A stretch of 64,000 nucleotides of DNA from Porpolomopsis calyptriformis (GCA_951640195.1 OX621163.1:3720001-3784000); one strand, 5' to 3'; shown: positions 46,844 to 57,571, numbered from the stretch's first letter. Made by a program: numbers and translations. Notes: a model not told the origin generated them from the sequence alone.

Positions 46844-47055
46844 TGTAACAGATATTACTGTTACAGTGTGTACATTAGGGATGTAGTCCTTATGTATTAG
46901 TGTTTGTACCAGAGAGTAGTATATAGGCAGTATTTACCCTGATTTAGGTAGTTCTTTTTATATCTTGCCACCACTTGTACCAGGTTTACACATATCCAAT
47001 AGATATTGGTTGTATCCAGCTGGTTGTGAGCACTGCAAGATCAAGAACTCTTACA
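46832..47055 (+). repeat. Polypurine tract and 3' LTR of D
   Basis: GGTGAGGGAGGA at 46832-46843 followed by the 212-bp LTR 46844-47055. Confidence 0.9.
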
Positions 47056-47096
47056 TTCCTAGACTCAGTGAGGTACCTAGTAAAGGACAAGCTTAA

Positions 47097-47360
47097 CTAG
47101 CTTCCTTGTTTGGGTCTTGCAAGATTCAGGTTTGTGTCACAACTGTAGTTGCAAGTCTTCTCGTTAATCACAAGGCAGGCCTTGGAGCTTAATAAGTCCA
47201 GGAGGATATAGAAAAAGGTTCTGACAGGAACATCTTTGTAAAGGGTAATGATTCCTTCAGTGTTAAGTTTGACTTCTACAAAGAAGTTCTGTTGTGGGTT
47301 AAATCCGTTACGTGCCTCTGCTGAGAGTTTAGGGAATATAGGCATGAACAGTTGGCTCAA
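47097..47360 (-). CDS. Unknown reading frame upstream of C4 gag
   Basis: 87 codons on the minus strand without a stop, beginning MSQLFMPIFPKLSAEARNGF. It has an NFFVEVKLNTEGIITLYKD segment and cysteines in CNYSC; its end runs into the C4 gag leader (ARPKQGS). It may be the end of a captured gene. I see no known motif, and the start is uncertain. Confidence 0.3.
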   Translation of the reverse strand: MSQLFMPIFPKLSAEARNGFNPQQNFFVEVKLNTEGIITLYKDVPVRTFFYILLDLLSSKACLVINEKTCNYSCDTNLNLARPKQGS

Positions 47361-47594
47361 TATTTTTTGAGTTTATGTTTCTCTTTCCTTATTCTGATGG
47401 AAAGGAAGTCTGATGATTCTGATTGCGTTCGTGCTACTACAAGTAATCTCACAGGAGGACGAAGTGATGATCCGCTTCGTCCTCAGGGTTTATATAGTAT
47501 TTCTAAAATAGGAGTCATTATGAGTCAGCCTCCGCAGTCACCCCATTTTCTATTGTTCACAGCCTCCGATTCAAGGTTTGTCATTGTTCCTAGT

Positions 47595-47660
47595 CATACT
47601 GCGGAAGGCTGTGTACTTCTGATGACTCAACTCTATTGGGCATAGCCCTTCCGCAGTATG
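47595..47660. other. Inverted repeat, 16 bp
   Basis: Arms 47595-47610 and 47644-47660, with one extra C in the right arm, 33 bp apart. It lies about 140 bp before the TATA box of the downstream gene. Confidence 0.6.
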
Positions 47661-47797
47661 AGGCTGTGTTGTCTTATGACTGGTTCCTATTGTTCTTCTG
47701 GTCATGAGATCGCCATTGTTTCTATCTCTTGCCTGGCGTATTGGGTTTCTCTTCTTTGACTGAGGAACCCCCTTTTGGTCCTCCCCTTGTTCGTGGG

Positions 47798-47807
47798 CAT
47801 ATAAAAG
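47798..47807 (+). promoter_or_regulatory. TATA box of the gene at 47855
   Basis: CATATAAAAG about 57 bp before the ATG, giving a predicted start of transcription near 47830. Confidence 0.6.
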
Positions 47808-47854
47808 GTGTGGAGTTGTATCCCTATGCTTTAGTTCAATCCTTGTCAATCATC

Positions 47855-48687
47855 ATGACTCCCTCCTACCAAGGCCACTACGTCCGATTCTTCAAGCAGT
47901 CTGGAGTGGTGCACCGCACCGCTCCTGTCTTCCTTGATTGCGATTCTTTCCACTACTACCTTCAGCACACCCCTTCTGATGCCGACCTCTGTTGGTCCTC
48001 CTTCTCTTGTTTTGCTTGCGGTGGCCAGTACAAAGTCAGGAAGTGTCCGTATGTTCGCTAGCCAATCCAGCATGTTTGTGGCTTGATAGAGGATCCGCTT
48101 GGTATGTATCTTGTTTTGTCTTTATTAGTCTGTGTTTGTTGATAATAGGCTTTTCTCTTTTTAGCTTGGGATGATGATGCCCCTCCCCCTAGTTCCAAGC
48201 TCCCTTTAGAGGAGCGAGTTGATTGGAGTTCCGATCATTGGGGGCATCCCCTCCCCTTTGCTGATCCTAAGCCTGAGGACTGGGCTGCCAGTCCCCCTTT
48301 CCGCCCTTGGACGCCTGGTCCATTAAGTCCTCTATCTAGTGGTAATGCTCTCAACTCTCTCGCTCTTCTTCGTGATTGCTAATCCTTTATCTTTTAGTTG
48401 AAGATTTGTCCTTGTCATCAACCAATGTTAACGTTAAGATTGAGGAAGAGGAAGTTCCTCCTAGTTTGTTGTGGAGTCCTACCAACAATTGGTTGGGTGA
48501 AGAGGCGAGGAAGATTGCAATGGGTTTTGTCGAGGGGAAGGCTGCTGAGCTGCAGGCTTCTGGTGGAGATACCAATGGGGCAATTTATTGGGGTAATAAG
48601 TTGGCCGCATTAGATGGTCAAGTAGTTTCGAGTTTCGTAGAGTTCTTGAGGGATAGCATGGTGCAGGAGATTGCCAAGATGGACTAG
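47855..48687 (+). pseudogene. Three-exon unknown gene, antisense inside C4 (one stop)
   Basis: Exon 1 47855-48101, intron 48102-48164 (63 nt), exon 2 48165-48341, intron 48342-48397 (56 nt), exon 3 48398-48687. Phases agree and the model gives 237 codons with a single internal TAG at codon 69 (48059). Features: CWSSFSCFACGGQYKVRKC, a cysteine-rich patch; a Pro-rich middle with many Trp (WDDDAPPPSSKLPLEE, WGHPLPFADPKPEDW); an acidic IEEEEVPPS; and a helical C-terminus ending VQEIAKMD. I do not recognise the family. The 3' flank (48690-48835) reappears at 59101-59267, including the last six codons, so the gene exists in at least two places. It is on the opposite strand to C4. Confidence 0.65.
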
Positions 48688-48962
48688 TTTGATTAGTTAG
48701 TTGGACATGGACTCCCCCTTTTGTACAAATAGCTCCTGCCGCCAATAAAGACAGCCCCCTCCCAAAGAGAACAGACATAGAAAAGAAAAGAAAAAAGTGG
48801 AATTTTAAGAGAGTGAATGCCAATTTTATGACAGTTTGTGAGTAAAGCAATTGAGAAAGAGGATTCTGCTCAGAGGAGTTATAGAAATCTTCTTTGTCAT
48901 CCAGTGTGAAAGCAAAGGGTGGATCAATTAGAGAGGAGAGAGTAAGAAGGAAGTCTGATTCT

Positions 48963-49373
48963 TGTTATAAACTGGTCACTGTTGAGATAGTTTTACTTCA
49001 GGTGCTCTATCCTAGATGATGATGAGGGTCTCAAGTCCTAGTTATTGGGGTAGCTAATGAGGAATCAGACTTAAAGTCTGAGTATAACTAACTATGAGTT
49101 TATATACTGACTACGCTGCTGCAGATGAGTCAGTGTTACATGAGGTTTACATGTGACAAGTAAGAGATAAGCATGATAATAAACTCAGAACATGTGAAGA
49201 AATGAAACATGATAAGTCAGAAATGAAAAGTATCCTACTTTGGGTAAATGAAAGTTATAAAGCTATGGGGAATCCCACGAGGCAATTGAGGGGAATCCCA
49301 AGCAAGATAAGAGAAGTCCAACTAAACTACAGTGACAAATATAGACAGAGAAGGACAATTTATGTCTGTGACA
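48963..49373 (-). repeat. 5' LTR of C4
   Basis: 411 bp. The next bases on the element strand, GAATCAGACTT (48961-48951), are complementary to AAGTCTGATTC in the LTR, the self-primer arrangement of family C. Confidence 0.85.
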
Positions 49374-49913
49374 GTGCCTGACCACTTGTTGCACCCCCTT
49401 GTTTCTCCCATCACTACCTACCTCCATCTCTAACAACAACAATGGCATCTACTACCCATCACATCCCCCCCTCAACTCCCCCCTGTATACCCCCTATTCC
49501 CCCACTGACATTTTGTATCACAGCAGGGTATCCCTGTGCAAGCATGGGGACCCCTTTATAAATACATTGTATAATAGGTATCACGCATATGTTAATAGTG
49601 CTAGGCACCACTGGGATGTCCGCATGCAATCAGATACTTCTTCAGAAGATGATGTATCTTTTATATACCCTGCCAATGCATTCCCTTCTCTTTACATGGG
49701 TGAATTAAGTTAGAATCAAGTCAAAGAAAAGGCTTCTCCCTCTCTCATGGATCCTTCAATCTAGGAAGACATATCCAATACCTCTAGCTCCCCTCAATTA
49801 GCTCACTATCCAGAGCAGACCCTGCTCAACCAGCTACAGGCAGAACCTGTACTCAGCTCACCAGAGCCATTTACATCCTGAATACAGTATCATAGCCAAG
49901 GGGGAAGGCTTGC
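49374..49913. other. Spacer between C4 and B2, no clear gene
   Basis: 540 bp, C-rich at first. A plus-strand open stretch at 49399-49713 (MFLPSLPTSISNNNNG, ending YMGELS) has low-complexity composition at its start and no recognisable motif, so I do not call it a gene. Confidence 0.4.
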
Positions 49914-50123
49914 TGTAAGGATTGGGGTTAAGTTATCACACTTTTCTCAATACTAGGATATACACAGAACCAATGTAATGGGGCAATCTGGTATAAGCAG
50001 GAGTGGGATGTAAACTTATTGTTTACCTAAGTGTAACTAGTACTTAAGGTAACCAGTACAAATAAGTACAAACACAGCACAGTAGCTGTATGTAACAGAT
50101 CTGTTACATCCTCCCCCTTTGGC
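49914..50123 (-). repeat. 3' LTR and purine tract of B2
   Basis: 195-bp LTR 49914-50108. On the element strand it is preceded by GCCAAAGGGGGAGGA. Confidence 0.9.
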
Positions 50124-50277
50124 TTAACTGCTGGGGTAAGTTAAGCCTGAAAGCCAGGCATAGTACACATTAAGAGTCCACATAAAACAATCTATATAAA
50201 ACATAGAAAGAACTAAAAAAAAACAGAAAACTAATGCCATAGTAATACAACTGTGGTGAAGACTACATTCATCCCTA

Positions 50278-51290
50278 GTCTAGCAGGAAGTCAGGTATCT
50301 CTGACATGCTCTCAACACATTCCTGAAGCAAAACTGGCTTAGGCTCAGGGATCAGTGAGCCAAGGGATACTTGCTCACTATTGCTACCTAGTGGTGCAGC
50401 GCTGTCTTGTGAATCACACTGTGAATGGCATCGCAAAGTGCAGGACAAGTCCCAGCCAGGGGGTGGTCCATGCTTAGCAAGCATGTACATAGTTTGTCCA
50501 CACCAAGTGAATAAGTTAGATGCATTAAATGCATCTTAGGTGATAAGGCCTGCAGATGGGGCAACAGACTCATCAGTGGATGAGATATGAGATGGGGGAT
50601 GTCAGTGGGGACATCCATCAGGAAACAAGGTATCATTTCCATCACGAAGTGACAGCGGGATGCTATTCCTGTCAAGGGTACTATGCACAGACTCTCTGTA
50701 CATCTTGAGGGTGGATAAGTCTGAGACATTACCCTGAAGGGTGTCCTTGAGCCATTAAAAGGCATATATGAAGGTGTTATCTACCTGTTCGAATGTAACA
50801 CCTTGTCTGGCAAAGAACAGAATGAGGGATTGTTCTGTGACATTAGATGATCCAGAGTACCAGGCTGGTTCTCTGGGGGGTTCTGCTATAGAAAGATTTG
50901 ATCCCATCACAAGTGATCGATAGTAGCTGGGCATTCCAAACAGGAGGGCTGCTGCTCTGATGTATTGCAACCTTATCTGGTTGGCATCTGTCAATGATCC
51001 AGCAGGAGTATGGGGCTTAGGTGACTTTGGCTTGTGTCAACTAACCAGAAGCATCCTGTGGAGGCTTCACAGTGAAGTGCTACCATCTCATTCAATGTAC
51101 ACTCCAGGGTGTGCAGCAAAGCCTCCACAGGATGCTCATGGTGGTTTATATAAAACCAACAAGCCCACTCTTCAGGGGAGCTTGTGGCAGTTAGCTGAGA
51201 TGGGTTAATCTATCCATGCACAGAAGTAGGTGGCACTGGGACAGGTGCATCAGTGGAATCACCTGAGGCCTAGGTGGGAACTGTTACGAT
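50278..51290 (-). pseudogene. Unknown degenerate reading frame in place of integrase in B2
   Basis: Minus strand. One frame reads from about 51290 (STDAPVPVPPTSVHG, SSPEEWACWFYINHHEHPVE) to about 51040. It then shifts frame and continues from 51020 (KSPKPHTPAGSLTDANQIRL) through SIAEPPREPAWYSGSSN, RQGVTFEQVDNTFIYAF and SLRDGNDTLFPDGCPH to PEPKPVLLQECVESM and a stop at 50278. Three internal stops (50760, 50616, 50539) are of types expected from C-to-T change. It has protein-like composition but no domain I know. It could be a gag-like or captured accessory protein. Confidence 0.45.
51050..51136. other. 18-bp perfect inverted repeat with nested hairpins
   Basis: Arms 51050-51067 and 51119-51136. 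Inside are CTTCAC/GTGAAG (51065-51077) and ACAC/GTGT (51099-51112), so the segment could form a branched structure. Confidence 0.6.
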
Positions 51291-51372
51291 CGCATTCTAG
51301 GCTGCCCCTGTTATAGACTGGTCACCTGGTCCACAGATGTATACTATTCAGTCATAGTTTGTTATCCTTTTC

Positions 51373-53103
51373 TTATCTCGTATCTTTGACTGGATTTATC
51401 AGATTATGATCCCAAGGGAGATCATCCTTTTCTGGGTCTAGATGTATATCTACATCTACATATTCACTCATAGGATGAGCATCATACCATGTATCACTTT
51501 CATAATAACGTGACAATGCATCAGCAACTTTATTCAGTTGCCCTTTGACATATGTTATGTCAAAGTCAAATCTTGACAGGTATTCCATCCAACGAGCTTG
51601 TCGGCTAGACAGGCGTCTTTGCATCTTGAAAAACTCAAGAGCTTGATAGTCGGTCACAACGTGAACCTGATATCCTATCAGTTTGTCCTCCCATTTAAGG
51701 AGGGCTTTGAGTATTGTGATTGTTTCATGCTCGAACGTATGATAATTCCGTTGAGCATCCGTAAACTTTCGCGACATAAATCCTGCTGGTCTGCAGGTTT
51801 TCCAGGTAGGACCTTGTCCGTACATTGCACCGACGCCATGTATTGAGGCATCGCAGATGACCCATATGGGTTCATCTTTCTTGTGACGTATCGGCACTAG
51901 TATAGGTGTCGAGTAGCATATCTGCTTTATCGTTTCAAAGCATTTATCGTGGATTGGTCTCCACGCGAATGGTTGCCCATTCGCTGTCATGGCTGCTAAC
52001 AGCCCTGTATAACTTGAGATATCTGGCAGGAAATGCGCCAGATATTGTATGAGTCCTATAAATTTCTAGACATCATTGTAATTGTGTGGTTGTCGCCAAT
52101 CGCATATTCTCACCATTTCATTGGCATCTGCGTGTAGCCCTTTGTCATCTATCTTATGACCTAGACAGTCAATTACATTGGCATACAGTTCGCACTTCTC
52201 CTCTTGGAGGTAGAACTTGTATTCTTGTAGTTTACCAAACACGAGACCCAAGTGTTTTTTGTGCTCCGAGATGGAAGCACTATAGATGAATAGATTGTTG
52301 AGATAGGCATGCATGAATATGCCAATAAAATCCCCAAAGATCATTGTCATTACCCGCTGGAATGTAGCAGGTGCATTGCAGTCTCCTATCTGCATTGTAT
52401 GGCTCACGTAGGTGCCATATATAGTTGCAAATGCGCTGTTATGCATGTCTTCAGGTACTGTCTATACCTGCTCATAAGCATCTGATAGGTCGATTTTTGA
52501 CCTTATTGTTCCACTGGCCACATCATATCTGATCTGGTCTTAGTCAGGAAAGGGTGTAACGTCCTTCAAAGTATTGTCATTGCGTTTATGACAATCAATT
52601 GGTGTCCGTAGAGTGCTATTCTTCTTTGGAATGCACAGCATCAGAGCTGCTTGATCGGTTTGCACTGATTCCCACCATCCAGCACGCGTATACCGTGCAA
52701 TCTTCGCCATAAGCTGAGGCTTTAGTGAGTCCGGACATCTCAGAAGGTAATAATTGTACTTCTTATCTTTGTCGATAAGAGGTATGTGGTGATTGACACC
52801 ATGTACCAGAGGTAATTCCTCGGGTACTCCATGCATGATATCTTGGCATGCTTTGATCCATTTGGCTCGAAGGCGAGGTCTGTCCTCATGTGTGAGGGAC
52901 ATTTCGGTCCTTTCGTTCAGTTGAACAATTTGAGCTACACTCAGTAGCATCTTTTCATTAGACCCAGTAGGGGTACTCTCTTTTATTTTCTTTGTGTTCG
53001 CGTCTGAACACCTTTTCTTGAAAACTCCTTGACAAACTCTTTTGGTTTGTTGGTTTCTATAACTGTCCGGATGTCTTCCCTGCACAACCTTTCGGTTCTG
53101 CAT
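51373..53103 (-). pseudogene. B2 reverse transcriptase and RNase H
   Basis: The RT N-terminal part is at 53103-52540 (GWWESVQTDQAALMLCIPKK). The fingers and palm follow with GDCNAPATFQRVM and the catalytic box read as HAYLNNLFIYS near 52295, where YLDD is expected. The thumb has CLGHKIDDKGL. RNase H (IWVICDASIHGVGAMY) is near 51850 and ends with VKGQLNKVADALSRYY at about 51510, the usual end before integrase. Stops at 52066, 52540 and 51373. Confidence 0.85.
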
Positions 53104-53110
53104 CCGCTAG

Positions 53111-54232
53111 TCATTCAGCAGACCTTTGTTCAGTTCGTCGCAGCGATTGTCTGTGCATGATTTCGTCATTTTCCTCCCCTTCAGTAAGAGTGGGAGCAGC
53201 TACCCTGCGGACCATTATCTGGTTCGCGCTAGGCTCTAGCATAATTTCGAATTCACGCATGAAACCGATGCCAATTATAGCGTTGAATCTGTCAATATTT
53301 ATGATATCGAAGTAGTATTTCTTTGTGATACTTTCATATCGCACGGGACAGTAAGTACCATAGTTAATCTGCAATCTGCTACTGCGGCATCCTAGTTGGA
53401 TCGGAACAGGGTCCTTCAACTGATATATTTTCAAATTTGTGACTCTCACAAATTCTGGGCTAATGGCATCAGAGGTGCTGCCTGTATTGAACATTACAAT
53501 GGCTACAAGGCCGTTTAATTCCATGCAAGCTACTAAAGGCCTTACTTTCGTGCTCAGCTTTGCTGGGCGGTCCTGCTGTCTGCTGGACTTATGAACCCAT
53601 GATTTGGGTTGAGTGTCCTCTTTGAACACTTGTTTGTCATTTATAGATGCTATAAATTCACGAGCAGAGTTACTCGTTTCTCTTATTGAACGTATTTGTT
53701 CGTTGACGATGTTATTGTCATCTTCCTCTTGTGAGTACTCCTCATACTCATCATATTCTTGGAGGTGATACTCTTCACCTTGTGATGTATACTGCGATCC
53801 TTGTAAAGGATCATCCTCCTCTTCCTCAACTACGATTCTGTAGTTGTTGTGAAGCTCATCTGCCTCTTGGTCATTCTCATCGATAGCATCTTCTGCTACC
53901 ATTTTGAATGCATCCTCCCCCTCTTGGATTGCTGCCATTCGGGGTTTCCCAAAATTGGGACATTTCGGATTGGTCGCATAGTAGCCAAATTTGCCACATG
54001 CGTAGCATTTCACACCAGACAATCCTGTCTGGTTCTTATTATATGCCGGCGCCTGTGGCATCGGTTTACTTCCAGAACTGCTAGGTCTATTTGGCAGTGG
54101 TCTGTAAGGCTGACGGTTGTCAGTTGGTCTATACGGTCGGTATGGACCTTGTTTGTTAGCATACTTATTGTATGCTGGCTTCATATACAATGGCGTCTCT
54201 TTATTCATCATCTGATTTGTTGGCTGCCGCAT
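53111..54232 (-). pseudogene. B2 gag C-terminal part and protease
   Basis: 373-codon open stretch: basic N-terminus with YRPYRPTDNRQPYRPLPNRP, the knuckle-like KCYACGKFGYYATNPKCP, acidic linker EEEEDDPLQ, and a protease with MFNTGSTSDAISPEF (Asp of DTG changed to Asn; B1 keeps Asp). It ends with RRVAAPTLTEGEENDE. Longest uninterrupted frame of family B in the window. Confidence 0.8.
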
Positions 54233-56245
54233 ATTCGCGGTTGCTTTAGGCTGACTGGTTACTCCAGATGTCGCCTTGCGTCACTCATCATAGCGATGCT
54301 TTATTCGAATGCTCTCTTCAACACGTCGAGCAACTTTAAGGATCGTCTCAAGTGACGAGGTTTCAGTGGTAACACCTTTCTGGACAACTGCGTTGGTTAT
54401 CCTTGCAGGTAGACCCAATAACAATTGGGTTTTAAATGTATATGAGTCAGGCTTGTGTATCATATGACCTGCGTACCTCTCAAGGTCATAGAAAAATCCT
54501 GAGACACCACCTTCTGTGGTGTACTTTCTCGAATAGAATTTCGTCGTAGCATCCTGTATGGATACTTCATGAATGAACCGGTCGTACAGTCCGGTGATGA
54601 CCTCTTTAAATGTCCATTAGCATTTCTGCCTAGACATGCTGTCGACATTGTCGTTGAACCATTGTCTTGCTTTGTCCGCAAGATAAATAGCTGTTAAAGC
54701 GATACACTCTGGCTTAGCATTAGGTCCAGCGTAGTTGGACAATTTCAACCATCTCAAGAATGATTGAAGCTGCCCATTGAATTTCTCAATGTCCTCCTCA
54801 CCGCTATACTCTTTTGGAGTAGGCAGTTTAGGTGATGAGGTTCAGAGACCGGATGGGTTTCCTTTCAGTGGTTTGCCCACTTGTTCATCAATTAATTTAT
54901 AATATTTACGATGAATGTCTCTGAGGTAATCAGAGCGTCGATCTTTCCCCTCATATTTATGAGGTTTATGGCTATGACTTCTGTGTTGTATTGTTGTTTT
55001 TGACGTCTATTTAGACGTTCTCTCACTACCATGTCTGGTAGCATCAGATGGTCGATTTCTCGACTGGTCACTTCCAGTGTCCATCATTTTGCTACAATCA
55101 GACTCATCATCAGAAGACGATCCTTGATCTGGGTCATCTGAATCACTGTTGTCTGACTCCAGAGGCGTCGAAGGCGATGCCTTGATCATCCAGGCCAGAT
55201 CTTCTGGTTTCATGGATGTGGCCATTTCTCAACCTTTGGATGGCCACTCTATCCTTGAGTGTGAATGTGCCTGGTCTCAAGGCTGCTTCATTTTCTTGTT
55301 CGAACAATCTGTTCCAGTCATTCCTTTTCTTACTTCCATGTCGATGTTTATCGACTTGATCAGCCGCAGCTCGCCGTCTCTGATAGATGGAACTCGCCTC
55401 GTCTTCTTGTCAAGGATGGCGAAGCTCAGCTTTTGCTTGTTGCAGAAGTTCGTCTTCTTCATCCCTATCTAGACGAATAGTTGTATCCATCTTATTTCGA
55501 CGGGTGTTGTTACTATTCTTACGCACCATAACCTTGTTAAGGTCGTTGGCTAGCTTCATGAATTCATCATGACTTATTCTGCCCATTCTTGTCTGAACGA
55601 GTGCATTGACCCTATCAACTATGTCAGAGAGCGTCTCGCTCGGTGCCTCGCAGTTCTGCAGGCACTTTTCTTTTCGTCTCTTAGTATAGGTCACAGTCAA
55701 CATCTGACTGGGTGTGGGCGACGGGTCTCATTGCTCATATTGATCATCTATTTCATTGTGCTATAACAGATTTAACATTTGATGAATGTATACTCATTCA
55801 TTCAGGTTTTGTGACGAGGAAGGGACTCCTGTCCTTGTTTGACCCTCAGTGAGGGTGTGTATTAACATATTAAGTGTTGGGTCGATTGTCATACTTACAC
55901 GCTGACTCCTCTCTTTCCGTAAGTTGGGAACTGCCATCATCTAAGTTGGCACGATGTCTTCATTCACTCTGGGGTGAATTTATGGCCAATGCTGGCCATC
56001 TTTGGGTGTTGCTGAGGTTGTGACGTGGCACACTGGAATCAGCGATGGCACTCATCTGCGCCGTTCCCAGGTCGTCGTCATCAGGCGGTTTGCCTTGCAA
56101 GTTGCGCGCCATTGAGGCCCGCGTGATTCGAGTCTTTGTGTGGGTCTTCATCATTGACAGAGGCCGTGTCATCGACAGGGAAGCTTTTTCAATCAAGGTT
56201 GATTTACACAGATATTCCACAATTTCTTGTGGATGTGCAAAAAAG
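54233..56245 (-). pseudogene. B2 gag N-terminal and capsid part
   Basis: Broken frames in order from 56220 (MEYLCKSTLIEKASL), 55703-55410 (VDRVNALVQTRMGRISHDEF), and 54680-54281 (SYTFKTQLLLGLPARITNAV). Collinear with 8400-10420. Stops and frameshifts throughout. Confidence 0.65.
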
Positions 56246-56440
56246 TGTAAGGGTTGGGGATAAGTTATTACACTTTGCTCAATACCAGGATATGCACAGA
56301 ACCAATGTATTGGGGCAATCTGGTATAAGCGGGAGTGGGATGTAAACTTATTGTTTACCTAAGCATAACTGGTACTTAAGGTATCCGGTACAAATACGTA
56401 CAAACACAGCACGGTGGCTGTATGTAACATATCTGTTACA
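56246..56440 (-). repeat. 5' LTR of B2
   Basis: 195 bp, closest to the B1 LTR at 10425-10619. Confidence 0.9.
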
Positions 56441-56774
56441 GAATACCAGTAGCAGGTTTTGCCACAGAGTGGCCCTATCAGCCTTATACTTATATTGCAT
56501 TATATGATCAATTCATTTAGTTCATGCCATTTATTGTAAGGTACAAGATGTTTTTTAGTAGACTGGATGTCTAATAAATACATGTGATACTGATATGAAC
56601 ACTAAGTCTAGTGCACAACATGAGAAAAACTTAGGACATGCATAATTGATGAAAGTGGGGAAGAGGCATGATTGAGAGTATGAAAGCAAATGAAAACATG
56701 AATGTGAGGATTGATGCAATAGCAAATCAGCAAGAGGAGATGAAAAAAAAACAATAAAGGCTTAATATTGGTTC
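56441..56774. other. A/T-rich spacer right of B2
   Basis: About 330 bp without coding or repeat signal that I can support; a poly-A run lies at 56741-56750. Confidence 0.4.
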
Positions 56775-57149
56775 CATCAATGTCCTTTGTCCTTTGAGGC
56801 CTTGGGAGTCAGTTTCATTTTCATTTTGGGAGGTTTAGGAGGTGCAGCAGGTGATGGAGGGGAATCTCCATGTGAAGCATTAGAGAGTGGGCCTCTAGAA
56901 AATAGGTCCTAGTTAATACTTGGAGTGGGGATAGGGGATAGTAGCTGACACACTGGTGGAACAAAGGGATACCTGGACTGAGTAGGCACTGGCATCCTAG
57001 TATGCAAGCTTGCAAGGGCAGGGTTGATGGGCTAGTGGGTGGTATGAGAGTTATAGTTAGTTTCACCTATACCCACTAGTAGTTGAGGTCCTAGAGTGGG
57101 TAATGCAGGAGGTGTGGGAGATTGGGTAGGATGGGGTGGGAGGTATAGG

Positions 57150-57182
57150 AGATGGGGCAGGAGGTGCAGGAGATAGGGCAGG
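57150..57182. repeat. Purine-rich 21-bp tandem repeat
   Basis: About two copies of GAGGTGCAGGAGATAGGGCAG-like units, part of the Pro-rich codons on the other strand. The solo LTR at 57183 inserted into it. Confidence 0.55.
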
Positions 57183-57571
57183 TGGTATAAACTAGTTGTT
57201 TGGAATGTGTTTTACTTCAGATATTCTGTCCCTAGAGAAAAGGTATTGTTCCAAGTCCTTGTTATTGGGTAACTAATGAGGAATCAGACTTAAGGTCTGA
57301 TATGTACAAGAGGTTCCCTTTATATACTGACTACTTATCAGTGTAAGTCAGTGTTCCATAACATGAGTCAAAGATAAGGATGAGTTATAATGATTAATGA
57401 TAAATCATAAAGGGAAGAAACATGAGTGGAAATGAAATATGTCCATATATAGATATAGTCTTGGGACAAGACTATGGGGAATCCCAAGGAAAGAGTATGG
57501 GGAATCCAAAGATAAGATAAGGGATAACATAGTGATAAGGAAAAGAGAAATGAAAAATTATGACTGTAACA
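57183..57571 (-). repeat. Solo C-family LTR with target duplication GCAGG
   Basis: 389 bp on the minus strand. GCAGG at 57178-57182 and 57572-57576 is a perfect duplication. Confidence 0.9.

Larger units (their letters stand above)
43764..47055 (+). mobile_element. D: non-autonomous LTR element with hairpin-rich interior
   Basis: LTRs 43764-43975 and 46844-47055 (212 bp each, about six differences), perfect target duplication TTCCT at 43759-43763 and 47056-47060, and a purine tract GGTGAGGGAGGA before the 3' LTR. The first bases after the 5' LTR (CTTTTTTGGATATCC) resemble those after the B LTR (CTTTTTTGCACATCC), and the end TGTAACAG is shared, so D may be a relative of B. I find no gag, RT or integrase motif. 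It sits in the gag region of C4 and was itself entered by a C LTR (45614-46003). Confidence 0.85.
47056..49373 (-). mobile_element. C4 5' region: leader with an extra 1.7-kb segment and 5' LTR
   Basis: After D the C4 sequence resumes (47056-47120 matches C5 around 59825-59870), and the leader next to the LTR (48840-48962) matches C5 59682-59810. In C5 these two parts are adjacent. In C4 they are separated by about 1.7 kb holding a plus-strand spliced gene (47855-48687) and an unknown minus-strand frame (47097-47360). The segment therefore looks like an insertion or captured piece in C4, or a deletion in C5. Confidence 0.65.
49914..56440 (-). mobile_element. B2: Ty3/gypsy element with both LTRs but no integrase
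   Basis: 195-bp LTRs at 49914-50108 (3') and 56246-56440 (5'), purine tract AAAGGGGGAGGA next to the 3' LTR. Gag, protease, RT and RNase H are collinear with B1. After RNase H (51373) no integrase follows; instead there is a degenerate unknown frame and hairpins. Flanks CTTGC and GAATA do not match, so the target duplication is lost or the LTRs come from different copies. Confidence 0.85.

Noticed and set aside
47097..47360. Assigning the 87-codon minus-strand frame to C4 gag
   Set aside because: C5 lacks this stretch between leader and gag, so it is not part of the family gag; listed only as an uncertain frame.
49399..49713. Open frame of about 105 codons left of B2 as a gene
   Set aside because: Asn/Pro/Ser-rich start, no splice or promoter signal, no similarity I can name.
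49914..56440. A target site duplication around B2
   Set aside because: The five bases outside the LTRs (CTTGC and GAATA) do not match; I report the element without one.
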